Shown piece after piece: positions 45,415-55,143 of a stretch of 64,000 bases of DNA. The position numbers and the translations under genes were made by a program. The notes below the pieces were generated by a model that was not told the DNA's origin, did no database searches, and saw only the letters and a list, made by a program, of their open reading frames with translations. Each line of letters starts with the position of its first letter. Positions within the stretch are counted from its first letter, which is position 1. The DNA is taken from positions 62,001 to 126,000 of the forward strand of contig NZ_JAQTHX010000001.1 of NCBI RefSeq assembly GCF_029433335.1, in the 5' to 3' direction. This DNA comes from Bifidobacterium sp. ESL0745. GTDB lineage: Bacteria > Actinomycetota > Actinomycetes > Actinomycetales > Bifidobacteriaceae.

Positions 45415-48400
45415 ATGTTCGATCGTCGGCTGTTCACCCTCGTTCCGCGCAGTGGCGCGTTCGTCGCCGCGAAAGTGCTGAGCCTTTGGGTCTCGTTGCT
45501 GGCGGATATCGGATTTGCCTTCATCGCCGTCGGTCTTCTCGGCAATCTTTTTCCTGTACTTACCGGCGTCAATTCCGTTGCCAAAGCCTCCATCGTCAAA
45601 AAACTCTTGAAAGACTTCCAAGCGGTTCCGCAAGGTTATTCGGCCTTTGTCTTTGCGCTCGTGGTTGTGGCGATCATCAAATATCTGGCCATACGAGCCT
45701 CGCACTTCTTTGGTACCGAAGCCTCTGAACGCGTCAAGATAGCGTTGCGGGAGCGGCTTTACAACAAGATGCTCGACCTCGGCCCCACATATTCGGAGCA
45801 TGTGAAAACGGCCGATGTGGTGCAATCTCTGGGCGAGGGCGTTGACCATATACAAAGTTTCTTTGAGTCCTTCCTTCCGCAACTGGCTTTCGGCATCGTA
45901 GGTCCGTTGACGTTGTTTGTCGCGGTTTTGCCCTTGAATGCCCCGACGGCCGGCTTGCTTCTGGTCTGTGTGCCGATCATCGTCGGCATCATCTGGTGGG
46001 TGTCGGTGGCGACCTCACGTGCATTCGGGCAATATTGGGACAAATACACGGATATGGGTGCCACGTTCCTCGATAATGTTCAGGGTTTGGAAACGTTGAA
46101 GACGTTCGATGCCGACGAGGCCGCCGCGCAGCGTATGGATCGCAAATCCGAAAATTTCCGCAAGGCTTCGATGAAGGTGCTCCAGATTGAGCTCCGTTCG
46201 CATCTGGTGCTGGATCTGGTCTCATACGGGGGAACCGCCGGCGGCATCGGCATTATTGTCTGGCAAGTGCTTTCCGGTCATCTCAAGCTTCCCGCGGCTT
46301 TGGTGGCGATACTGCTTTCGGTGAGTTTTTTCGTTCCGCTGCGCAAGCTGGCTTCATATTCGGATACCGCCATGAATGGTGTGGCTGCGATCAAGCGAAT
46401 CTATGCGATGCTGGATGTTCCGGTTTCCGGCGATGGTCAGTCTGCATTGCCGCAGGGTATCGAGGATTGCTCGATCAGCTTCCGCAACGTCGATTACACC
46501 TACAACAATGTTGAACAGGGCGAAAAGAAAGCTACGACCGCGAACGCTGCCAATGATTCAAAAGAGCAGGCGAACGCCGATCGTCATGCTCAGCATACGC
46601 TGAATATACATAAGGCTTTGGATGGGGTCAGCTTCACCGCCCGCGCAAACGGGTTCACCGCCATCGTCGGTGTCAGCGGCTCAGGCAAGTCCACTGTCGG
46701 CGCTCTTATCGCCGGTACCCGCAACGAATACGAGGGTTCAATCCGTTTGGGATACCGTGTGTTGGGCAGTGTTGGCAGTTGTGAATTGCATACCCTCAAG
46801 AACCGTTCGCTGTGCGACGCGGTCACTTTGGTCGATTCACGCAGCCATCTTTTTGCCGGAACGCTTCGTGAAAACCTGCTGATGGCCAAGCCTGACGCTA
46901 CGGCCAATGAGATGTGGCTTGCCCTTGAAGGCGCCCATATCGATGATTTTGTCTATTCCCAGCCGCAGCGCCTCGATATGCGCATCGAGCCGGAAGCCGC
47001 CAATCTCTCCGGCGGACAGCGGCAGCGTCTTGCCATTGCGCGGGCACTGCTTCGTGACAGTCCGATTTATGTCTTCGATGAGGCCACAAGCAGCGTCGAT
47101 GCCGAAAGCGAGAGCCTGATTGACGTGGCAGTCCGCGATCTGGCGCACGCCCATACGGTCATTGTCATCACCCACCGCCTTTCGCAGGCCAGGGACGCCA
47201 GCAACATTGTGGTGCTCGACGCCGGTCATGTGGTCGAAAGCGGCACCCATGCGCAGCTGATGGCTCAGCAAGGCCGTTACGCGACGATGTTCCACACCCA
47301 GGAATCGATTGAGCATGTCTCGCATCGCAATAGCTGGGGGACCGCTTACGCGAAGCCGCAATCGGCCAAGTCCGAGGTTCGCAGGCCGTTCGATTTCGCG
47401 TTGCTTGATTATCAGGGCAACGATGATTTTGACGTTGACGATGACCGGTCTGGCTCCAGCTCCGGTCGTTCTGCCGAATCGAAAACGGTGGATAGGCCGG
47501 CAAACCATTCGTCCGCCTCGACGGGTCGTTCGGCGAAAACGGAAGCGGCCCGAGCCCATGTTTCGGCAGTAAAAGCCGGAACGCAAAAGCCGGGAGCCGA
47601 TGGTGCCGATAGGCGAGAATCGTCATCTGCTTCCGTGGTGCGTGCCGGTGGTGGCAATGGCTTCGGCGCGACGGCAAAAGCGGGAAGCCGGCATTCCAAT
47701 GGAATGCATTCTGACGAATCGGCAAAGCGGGCCGACGAAGCCGATGCGATATTGGATGTCGCCAACCGTCCGCAAAGCGAAAACAAGTCGATGGGAACCT
47801 TCCATCTGACGATGAGACTGCTCGGTTGCGTCGGCCGTTTGAGCCCCTTCATTGTGGGCGCCTGTGTCTTTGGTACTCTTGCACGGCTTGCCGAGACTTT
47901 CCTGCCTGTTTTCGGCGTGCTGGCCTTGATGGCAGTATTCGGTCATCCCGTTTGGAATGTGAACGTGACTGTTGCGCTCATCGCCTTGGTCGGGTGCGCA
48001 GCGGGCAAGAGCTTGATGCATTACGCCGAGGAATACATGAACCACGAGATGAGTTTCCGCGTGGTCTCGCTGTTCCGCTCCAAGGCGTTCCAGGCGCTTC
48101 GCCGGCTTGCGCCCGCCAAGCTCGCGCGGCATGGCAAGGGAGACCTGACCACGTTGGTGACTTCCGATGTCGAGCTGCTTGAAACGTTCTTTGCCCATGC
48201 GATTTCCCCGGTGGTCATCGCGATCACCACTTCGGTCGTCTTTGCGCTGGCCCTGTTCACACTCAATCCATGGTTCTCGCTCTTGCTGATTGGCGCCCAC
48301 CTGTTCGTGGGATTGGTGCTGCCGCGGCTGTATGCCGGCAACGTGCGTGGAATAGGGGCAAGGATCCGCAACGATTCCGCCAAACTCGGCGACCGACTCA

Positions 48401-49455
48401 TTGACGATATGCACGGTCTCGATGAGATCATCAGATTCAATCAAGGGCGCCGTCGTTTGACCGACATCATCGCGGAAGACAAGAATCTGTGGCTTTTCGA
48501 AAGCAGACTCAGCCGCAAGAACGGCGTATTCGGCGGTCTTGGCTCAGTTTGTGTCATTGTATTTACGTTTGTGGCCGTAAGAATCATGTTCGGCATCGTC
48601 GAAGCCAACCCTGTTTCGATGGCCAAGTGCGTGGTCGCCGTCATGCTTGTTTTCAGCTCATTCGGCCCCACCCTTGCCTTGAGCGCCTTGCCTGGCAGCC
48701 TCAACCAGCCGTTGGCGGCCGCCAGACGCATGTTCGCCCTGTTCGACGAGCAGCCTGCCGTTGAGGAAACGGGAACGGACAAGCCGAAATTCGAAACCGT
48801 CGCGTTGAAAGATGTGACCTTCGGCTATCCGCTCGCGTATTCGGGTTCGACTTCCGCCTCCGCGCTGGTACTCAAAGATTTCAACTTGGCGACGCTGCAT
48901 TCGGGAATACTCGGTGTCCAAGGACCTTCGGGCCACGGCAAGTCCACGATTCTGAAGCTCATGATGCGCTATTGGGATCCTCAGCAGGGCTCGGTCGATT
49001 TCTCGGGGGAACCCTTGCCGCACGTCGAGGCGCATTATCGCCGTCGGGTCGAGACGATGATGGATCAGGACACGTATCTTTTTGACGGCACGATTCGTGA
49101 CAACCTGTTGGTCGCCGATCCGGGCGCCAAAGACGCCGACATGCATCAGGCGTTGCAGCGTGCCTCGATCGCCGAGGCCATCGACGCGTTGCCCGATGGG
49201 TTGGATACACAGGTCGGCGAGCTCGGTTCGCGGCTTTCGGAGGGAGAGCGCCAGCGCATCAGCCTTGCCAGGATTTTCCTCACGGGTGCTTCTTTGGTGC
49301 TTTTCGATGAGCCCACGAGCCGTGTGGACGCATTGAACGAATCGGTGATTCTTCACTCGATCAACACCTTGGCCAACGAACGTCCGGTTTCGATTGTGCT
49401 TGTATCCCATCGTGCTTCCACGATGCAGATCGCCGATCGCGTCATCACGCTGTAA
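45415..49455 (+). CDS. Fused CydDC-like ABC transporter (two membrane and two ATPase domains in one chain)
   Basis: A 1346-residue protein made of two half-transporters. Half 1 has a membrane domain (to about 350) and an ATPase with Walker A GVSGSGKST near 420, the signature LSGGQRQRLA near 530 and Walker B YVFDEATSSVD. Half 2 has a membrane domain from about 800 and an ATPase with Walker A GPSGHGKST near 1170, signature LSEGERQRIS near 1275 and LVLFDEPTSRVD. A hydrophilic linker of about 150 residues (Ser/Ala/Lys/Arg/Glu) joins them. The arrangement resembles fused CydD-CydC thiol exporters; a peptide or drug exporter is possible. No cydAB genes are adjacent. An AAAGG ribosome site precedes ATG 45415. 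Confidence 0.85.
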   Translation: MFDRRLFTLVPRSGAFVAAKVLSLWVSLLADIGFAFIAVGLLGNLFPVLTGVNSVAKASIVKKLLKDFQAVPQGYSAFVFALVVVAIIKYLAIRASHFFGTEASERVKIALRERLYNKMLDLGPTYSEHVKTADVVQSLGEGVDHIQSFFESFLPQLAFGIVGPLTLFVAVLPLNAPTAGLLLVCVPIIVGIIWWVSVATSRAFGQYWDKYTDMGATFLDNVQGLETLKTFDADEAAAQRMDRKSENFRKASMKVLQIELRSHLVLDLVSYGGTAGGIGIIVWQVLSGHLKLPAALVAILLSVSFFVPLRKLASYSDTAMNGVAAIKRIYAMLDVPVSGDGQSALPQGIEDCSISFRNVDYTYNNVEQGEKKATTANAANDSKEQANADRHAQHTLNIHKALDGVSFTARANGFTAIVGVSGSGKSTVGALIAGTRNEYEGSIRLGYRVLGSVGSCELHTLKNRSLCDAVTLVDSRSHLFAGTLRENLLMAKPDATANEMWLALEGAHIDDFVYSQPQRLDMRIEPEAANLSGGQRQRLAIARALLRDSPIYVFDEATSSVDAESESLIDVAVRDLAHAHTVIVITHRLSQARDASNIVVLDAGHVVESGTHAQLMAQQGRYATMFHTQESIEHVSHRNSWGTAYAKPQSAKSEVRRPFDFALLDYQGNDDFDVDDDRSGSSSGRSAESKTVDRPANHSSASTGRSAKTEAARAHVSAVKAGTQKPGADGADRRESSSASVVRAGGGNGFGATAKAGSRHSNGMHSDESAKRADEADAILDVANRPQSENKSMGTFHLTMRLLGCVGRLSPFIVGACVFGTLARLAETFLPVFGVLALMAVFGHPVWNVNVTVALIALVGCAAGKSLMHYAEEYMNHEMSFRVVSLFRSKAFQALRRLAPAKLARHGKGDLTTLVTSDVELLETFFAHAISPVVIAITTSVVFALALFTLNPWFSLLLIGAHLFVGLVLPRLYAGNVRGIGARIRNDSAKLGDRLIDDMHGLDEIIRFNQGRRRLTDIIAEDKNLWLFESRLSRKNGVFGGLGSVCVIVFTFVAVRIMFGIVEANPVSMAKCVVAVMLVFSSFGPTLALSALPGSLNQPLAAARRMFALFDEQPAVEETGTDKPKFETVALKDVTFGYPLAYSGSTSASALVLKDFNLATLHSGILGVQGPSGHGKSTILKLMMRYWDPQQGSVDFSGEPLPHVEAHYRRRVETMMDQDTYLFDGTIRDNLLVADPGAKDADMHQALQRASIAEAIDALPDGLDTQVGELGSRLSEGERQRISLARIFLTGASLVLFDEPTSRVDALNESVILHSINTLANERPVSIVLVSHRASTMQIADRVITL

Positions 49456-49464
49456 ATCTGAGGA

Positions 49465-49708
49465 TTCGATTTTATTCCTTTCTGACTCATCAGATGTAGA
49501 AGCTCGCTCATTCGCTGGTTGTAAGTGACCGTTTTTCGGCTTGTATGTCTGGGTATGCCGAATACCGTTCATTTAGCATTTGTGGATGAACGCTTTTCTA
49601 CACGAGCATCTTCAGATGCTAGAAAGTGTTCACTGAGCAGGTCTTAGTGATCGTTTTTCTACATAAGCGTTTGCAAATGCAAGAAACCGTTTGTTTTGAT
49701 AGGTTGGC
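49465..49708. repeat. Palindromic tandem array with 61-bp period before the aldo/keto reductase gene
   Basis: Units beginning TGA-CG-TTTT start at 49526, 49587 and 49648, exactly 61 bp apart; a fourth, degraded unit at about 49465 shares the TCAGATG-TAGAA part. Each unit folds on itself. In the second, TGAAC...GTTCA (49587/49632) encloses AGCATCT-TC-AGATGCT. In the third the centre is GCGTTTGCAAATGC (49667-49680), and in the first the arms are TTCGGC/GCCGAA. Linkers between units also resemble each other (TTCACTGAGCAGGT, then CATTCGCTGGTTG). It sits between the transporter stop and the reductase gene. Confidence 0.75.
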
Positions 49709-49766
49709 GCGGACGGAGTCGGCTAGTAATGTTGGTTATCTGTTGACAGCAAAAGGAGTGATAACA

Positions 49767-50642
49767 ATGAGCAATAAAAAAACCGTTGAAACGGGTGCAA
49801 AAGTTGCGAATATCACGCTGAGCGACGGTAATGAAATTCCGCAGATTGGCTTGGGCGTGCTGCGTATCAGCGACGACGATGTGACCAGCGTTGTCAAGTC
49901 CGGCTTTGAAATAGGGTATCGGCATATCGACGCAGCAGCAGGCTATAACAATGAACCGGGTGTTGGCCGTGCGCTCGTGGAAACCGGTTTCAATACCGGT
50001 GAGGCACGCAAATCGTTGTGGGTGACCACGAAACTCAAGGATTCCGAGCAAGGTTATGACAATGCACTCAAGGCCTTCGACCGTCAGTTGGGCGATTTGC
50101 GACTTGATTATGTCGACATGTACATGTTGCATTGGCCGACCCCGTTCAACTGGCGTTCCGGCGAAACATGGAAAGCGTTCGTCAAGCTGCGCGACGAGGG
50201 GCGCGTACACACGCTCGGCGTCTGCAACTTCATGCCGGAGCATTTGGAACGTCTGCACCGTGAGACAGGCGAGTGGCCGACGGTCGATCAGATCGAGCTG
50301 CACCCCACCTGGCAGCAGCGCGAAGTGGTGGCTTTTTGCAAGGCTCACGGCATCGCCGTCGAGGCGTATTCTCCCATGGCCCGCGGAGCCGACCTGAACG
50401 CCGGCGACGGTACCATCGCCCGCATCGCAGCCGCCCATAATGTCTCACCCGCACAGGTCATCCTGCGCTGGCACATCGAAAACGGCACCATCATCATCCC
50501 GAAGTCCGTCCATCCCGCTCGCCAGCGCGAAAACCTAGATCTCTTCGGTTTCGCCCTAACTCCAGCCGAGCATGCCGAAATCGATGCTCTAGATGGCCCG
50601 ACTCGTGCCGGCCACGACCCGATGACCTTTACGTATGCGTGA
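49767..50642 (+). CDS. Aldo/keto reductase
   Basis: A 291-residue NADPH-dependent oxidoreductase of the AKR5/2,5-diketogluconate reductase type. The catalytic tetrad is visible: Asp and Tyr in YRHIDAAAGYNNEPGVG, Lys in VTTKLKD, His in MLHWPTP. NADPH-binding stretches VILRWHIENGTIIIPKSVHP and a GLFGFALTPAEH-like C-terminus (DLFGFALTPAEHAEIDAL) complete the fold. The frame opens 47 codons earlier inside the repeat array, but AAAGGAG before ATG 49767 fixes the start. Its physiological substrate is unknown; general aldehyde reduction is likely. Confidence 0.93.
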   Translation: MSNKKTVETGAKVANITLSDGNEIPQIGLGVLRISDDDVTSVVKSGFEIGYRHIDAAAGYNNEPGVGRALVETGFNTGEARKSLWVTTKLKDSEQGYDNALKAFDRQLGDLRLDYVDMYMLHWPTPFNWRSGETWKAFVKLRDEGRVHTLGVCNFMPEHLERLHRETGEWPTVDQIELHPTWQQREVVAFCKAHGIAVEAYSPMARGADLNAGDGTIARIAAAHNVSPAQVILRWHIENGTIIIPKSVHPARQRENLDLFGFALTPAEHAEIDALDGPTRAGHDPMTFTYA

Positions 50643-50708
50643 AAGTTGAATTAGCTTGACTTCTTATAATGTCTTTTCTGATGTAGAAATGATATTAAAT
50701 TAATGGTC

Positions 50709-50724
50709 AATATGATATCGTATT
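50709..50724. promoter_or_regulatory. Near-palindromic operator candidate before brnT
   Basis: AATATGATATCGTATT is centred on GATATC with one mismatched pair of arms. It lies 20 bp upstream of the brnT ribosome site, where an autoregulatory BrnA-type antitoxin would be expected to bind. Confidence 0.5.
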
Positions 50725-50744
50725 AGGTATGGAGGTGATGGTGA

Positions 50745-51017
50745 GTGGATTTTGAATATGATCCGAATAAGAGTCTGAGCAATCTGAATAAGCACAGTAT
50801 TGATTTTGAGCAGGCTCAAGCCTTGTGGGACGATCCAGACCTTATTGAAGTCCGTCTTGCCTATGCCGATGAACCGCGTTGGGCGGTTATTGGCATGATG
50901 AGTGGCAAACATTGGACAGCTATCATCACTTATCGTGGAGAGTCCACAAGGATTATCAGTGTCAGACGCTCTCATCCCAAGGAGGAGCAGGTATATGAAA
51001 ACGAGAAAAGCAGCTGA
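50745..51017 (+). CDS. brnT: BrnT family toxin
   Basis: A 90-residue toxin with the BrnT (RelE-like) pattern: an opening DFEYDPNKSLSNLNKHSIDFEQA (F-x-W/Y-D-x-x-K-x-x-x-N-x-x-K-H-x-V/I-x-F), then VIGMMSGKHWTAIITYRGESTRIISVRRSHPKE with the typical R-I-I-S-x-R-x-A/S-x-x-x-E ending. BrnT proteins are ribosome-associated or free RNases that slow growth under stress. The start is GTG 50745 with GGAGGTGA upstream. The antitoxin gene overlaps its end by 23 nt. Confidence 0.9.
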   Translation: MDFEYDPNKSLSNLNKHSIDFEQAQALWDDPDLIEVRLAYADEPRWAVIGMMSGKHWTAIITYRGESTRIISVRRSHPKEEQVYENEKSS

Positions 51018-51246
51018 GCTTGACCGCATTTTTGACGATGGCAACGAAAGCATCCTTGACTATGCCGATATGAGCACTTTGCGCAAGCCCAATAAAGAGA
51101 AGGATGAACAGCGATCCTTAAGTCTTCAAGTCCCTGAGTGGCTGGTCGAGGTTTTAGACAGGGAGGCTGCACGCGTAGGTATTAGTCGTCAAGCCGTAAT
51201 CAAAGTATGGTTGACCGAGCGTGCTGATCGTATGCGTGCGGTGTGA
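50995..51246 (+). CDS. brnA: BrnA-like ribbon-helix-helix antitoxin
   Basis: An 83-residue antitoxin that should bind BrnT and the shared promoter. It ends with the ribbon-helix-helix domain: the strand RSLSLQVPEWLVEVLDREAA and then VGISRQAVIKVWLTERAD. The N-terminus is the flexible toxin-binding part. AGGAGGAGCAG upstream of ATG 50995, inside brnT, shows coupled translation; the frame is open to 50902 but that part is a shadow of brnT. Confidence 0.87.
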   Translation: MKTRKAAELDRIFDDGNESILDYADMSTLRKPNKEKDEQRSLSLQVPEWLVEVLDREAARVGISRQAVIKVWLTERADRMRAV

Positions 51247-51391
51247 GAGTGCGCTTAACGTATTCCAATAGCTGGGGCATCCTGAGTCAGGAAGACAAAA
51301 ATTGAGATATCTTGTGTTCGTAAACTCTTAGGCTTAGTTTGATGTTTTACGGTTCTAATAAGACTGGGATGTATTCGAAAGGCCGTGATGG

Positions 51392-54300
51392 CTATAGTGC
51401 AGATTTGCCTGTGAGGTGTCTGAACAATTCTGGATCGACGGGCTTGCTCAGACGCAGCGTGGAAATGACGACGTTCAGCTCTTTTCCGTTATCGTCAAGA
51501 TTGTGATCGGGATGAATCTCGCTGATAGCGGCAACATTGCCGACATAATAGTAGTTTTTCTCCTTTTCTTCCTGTTTGCGACGAATGAAGATGGGGACGA
51601 AATGGGAACGCTGCCAATTCCCGCTTCCAATACCATCTTTAAGCCAAATGAATTTTTTTGAATGCAGTGTGCGGTTGTTCTTGCTGAACCATTTGATTTC
51701 ACTGGTGTTATTGAAACGATCGCCATATTGGCTGGCTTCATATTTGATGAAAATAGGCAATGAACTTGTATCAAGATCAAGCTTGTAACCGCCTACATTT
51801 TGTGGAACTTGTTCGCTTTTCCATCCACATAGCCTCATAACATCGAAAATGCTATATTTTTCTCCGTAAATAAAGCCGCGTGTTTGGTTGAGGGACGTAT
51901 CTGGAATCTTCCCATAGCGCATATTGCAATTGATCAGGCCAGCTTGTACCGTGTCTGCGAAAAATGTCGCGAAAGTTGAATTGGAACACAAGGAATCATA
52001 CAACCAGTCAACAAGAGCAAAAACATTTTTTTCGGATTTGTTTGACCAATGGACTGCCACCGAAGCGTTCCTTGTTTTTCGTGGTGAAATATGACAAATC
52101 CAGCACGTGGAATGCCTGTGCGCATTGTTCTGCGCTGTTATCTGCTTTCGGAAAATGAGTCGATAGTATGGTTCCCAATTCTTTGATCGAAAGTGCGTGC
52201 TTATCGTTTGGTTCTTGATGCTGATCAAACTTATGCTCGATTGATGTGTTTTCTGCGTCCGGCAAGGCGATGTCACAGAGGTTCGCCAGAATTAGCAGCT
52301 CATGAGGTCTCAGTCCTCTCAGCAAAGTCGAGGTTAGCATTTTGAGCGCGCCGTTCTCATCAGCATTCGTTGACTGCAACATCTCCAAGTATGAATTCTG
52401 TGAGTTCTTTCCACGAGAAAGACTTTGTTCTCTTGATCGCACAAATCGCAGATAACTATCCTCTTTGTCTGCCAAGGTATAGATCAACGATGGATCAGTT
52501 TTGGCGAAATCAGTAAGCATGGGAATGCGATTGAGTTGATTTCGCAGTTGACGGTATTGACTCGAAAGCAATTGCATTTGGGAAAGATCCGCCTTGTCGA
52601 TAGAGGCAAGAACCTTCTTTTCGGCTATGGGGTCGAAGCTTACCGACGAGAGACCAATGGATTTCCGTTGCAAGTTTTTACGTGCGATGTCACGATCGCC
52701 GGTGTTGCCGTAAAGAGCGATGGGGATAAGGTAATTGTTGGCGTAATTGCCAATGAAATCGATAATGGTGACCGATTCCTTGCCGGGATATTTGCGCAAT
52801 CCGCGGCCTAGCTGTTGGGTGAAGACGATGCTGGATTTGGTCTGGCGCAACATCACGATTTGGTTCAATGCCGGAATATCGACACCTTCATTAAACAAAT
52901 CAACGGTGAAGATATAGTCCAGTTCTCCATTCTCAAGTTGCTTTACGGCTGAATCTCGGTCAACTGCATTGTCTCCGGTTACGGTCACCGTGTGGTATTT
53001 GCGTTCCGTTTGTTGATTCCATCGAGCGTTGAACAGCGCTGATAGTTCTTTCGCTTCTTTTTGCAAACTGCAGAAGACCAAGCCCTTTACTGGAACTCCC
53101 GGGTCTTCATAAGTTTGCAACTTGTCAATGATGTAGTGGACACGATCGGCTGATACCAGTTTTTGAATCCATTCATTAAGCGCACCACGTTCGCCACTTT
53201 GTGTTACGTTGACGCGTTTATTCAACATACCTATCGTATTTGGATCGGGTTCGTCCTTAATATATTCATGGACGCCGTAATAATGGAACGGACATAGCAT
53301 ATTCTCTTCGAGTGCTCGCTGAAGTCGAATGTTATAGGCAATATTGTTGCCAAAAAGGCCGAAGATATCGGCATCATCGGTTCGTTCTGGTGTTGCTGTC
53401 ATTCCTAACAGGAAACCTGGAGTAAAATGGCGGAGTACCTTTCGGTAGGAATCCGCTGCAGAATGATGTGCTTCGTCAACGAGAATGTAGTCAAAAGAAT
53501 CCGGAGCGAAAGAATCCAGATTATTGACAAGTGTCTGAACCGTTGCGAAGACGTATTTGCGGTCGCCTTGCTTGCTTGTTCCGGAGAGCAATCCGAGATC
53601 TTTGTCTTCGCAGCCAAGCACTTTCTGATATGACTCCATTGACTTCTTGAGTATTTGCTGTTGCTGAGCGACGTATAGCATACGTTTTGGTTTGGATTGG
53701 CACACATCAAATGCGGAAAGATATGTTTTGCCAGTTCCTGTCGCCGAAACAATGATGGCTTGGCTCTCGCCAGCCTTTCTGAGCTGAGCCAGGTTCGTTA
53801 ATGCCTCTTGTTGCATGGCATTGGGTTTAATCGTTCCGTTTTCAGGTTGCGGCAAAATGCGTTGTGGAGGAGCGTAATGTTCGAACTCTTCTTCGTACTT
53901 CTTAAGCCACTTGTCGGTAAGTTGAACTGATTCACTCAGCTGATCGTTGAGTTCGCTGTTGATTTGGCGAGTGAGTCCACTGTTGGTCTTCGAAGAGACT
54001 CGGAGGTTCCATTCCTTATTGAGTTTGAGTGCACTGGATGTAAGATTCGAGCTGCCTATGTAAGTCGAATCCAATTCTTCGCCGTTTTCGGCGCGGTGCC
54101 GGAATACGTAACCTTTTGGATGATATCGATAGTTCGATATCGCCGTCGAACTGTGATTTTCAGAATCTGCCTGCCATATGAACACTTTGATATTGGTACA
54201 GTCCTGAATTTGCAGAAGGGTTTTGAAAGCCTCGGGTTGGTTGAAATAGTTATAGGTCGAGGTAATGATACGACCAGACCGTTCGCTTTCTTTCTTGTCG

Positions 54301-54569
54301 AAATTAAGCAGGTACTGTTTGAGACTTTTGAGCTCCTCGTTATTGACAAAAGCAACGGACATATCAAAATCGTGGCATTGGTCCAGTTCCGATTCGATGG
54401 CCTCTTCCATGGTCAATCCATTGCGGTTTGCAATGAGGGTAGGTGTGAGGGTGTTGTCAGCATCGAGATTTTGGTGGATGAAGCCTGATGTGATCGCTTC
54501 CACTAATGAATCATTCGAAGAAGTTGCTTCGAAATTTATCTCTTTCTTCCCAGTTTCCTGCTCAGTCAT
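51392..54569 (-). pseudogene. PLD nuclease-DEAD/DEAH helicase-DUF3427 protein, frameshifted at an A7 tract
   Basis: The main frame (853 codons, from ATG 54567-54569) reads a phospholipase-D nuclease domain with HPKGYVF (His150, Lys152) and YIGSSNLTSSAL (170-181). An SF2 helicase follows: SATGTGKTYLSAF, ILVDEAHHSA, GMTATPERTDD and QQLGRGLRKYPGK. The frame ends early at 52008 after seven A (coding strand, 52026-52032). Removing one A gives continuous reading into the second frame, whose 205 remaining codons (FALVDWLYDSLCSN... to HLTGKSAL) are the missing DUF3427 C-terminal domain. Whole length would be about 1058 residues, normal for the family. Members are often near restriction or defence genes. 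Frameshift, slippage or sequencing error cannot be separated here. Confidence 0.85.
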
Positions 54570-54981
54570 TGTATTTTTCGCCTGGCTGGTTCAACGTTGC
54601 TAAATATTGAGCTGTTTTTCGGTCAGCTGGAGCCCAATTCAAAGTTGCAAGTTTGTTTTGGGGAGTCCAACGAAGCTGGGTGTGCTCGGTTAATTCAGGT
54701 TCACCGCTGGTGAGAGAACATAAGAATGTAGTGAGTTCGATGGTCCCAAAATCATATCGCTGTTGCGTTGAGCATATTTTTTGACCGACTTCGATATCGC
54801 AGAGCAATTCTTCTTTGATTTCGCGTTGTAACGCTTGCTCCGGTGTCTCGCCACGCTCGATTTTTCCCCCAGGAAATTCCCAATATCCTGCCAAGGATTT
54901 CGACGGACCTCTTTGCGCACAAAGAATAGCGTCGTCCTTTCTTATCGCGGCTCCGACGACTTGCACTGGCGCGTTACCCAT
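54562..54981 (-). CDS. NUDIX hydrolase (MutT-like, 8-oxo-dGTP diphosphatase type)
   Basis: A 139-residue pyrophosphohydrolase. The NUDIX box is complete: GGKIERGETPEQALQREI then KEELLCDI (G-x5-E-x7-R-E-x2-E-E-x-G/C). The preceding AILCAQRGPSKSLAGYWEFPGG and the later W-T/L-ending region resemble MutT-type nucleotide-pool cleaners. AAGGATG lies upstream of the ATG at 54979-54981. The stop codon region overlaps the helicase gene start by 8 nt, so the two are an operon. That pairing with a PLD-helicase is notable; a role in defence or DNA repair is inferred from context only. Confidence 0.9.
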   Translation of the reverse strand: MGNAPVQVVGAAIRKDDAILCAQRGPSKSLAGYWEFPGGKIERGETPEQALQREIKEELLCDIEVGQKICSTQQRYDFGTIELTTFLCSLTSGEPELTEHTQLRWTPQNKLATLNWAPADRKTAQYLATLNQPGEKYND

Positions 54982-55143
54982 ATTGTTGACATCCTTTACG
55001 TAAAAGATACTATGTCCAGGATAGCGCAGGAATACTCGTTGCTATTTATAGATCCCCTTGTTTGGTGAGCTTGCTGTCAGATCTGTTTATATGATTCTAT
55101 TATTAGAATTGAGTAAAAATTTGACGCTACAGACTTGAGTCTC

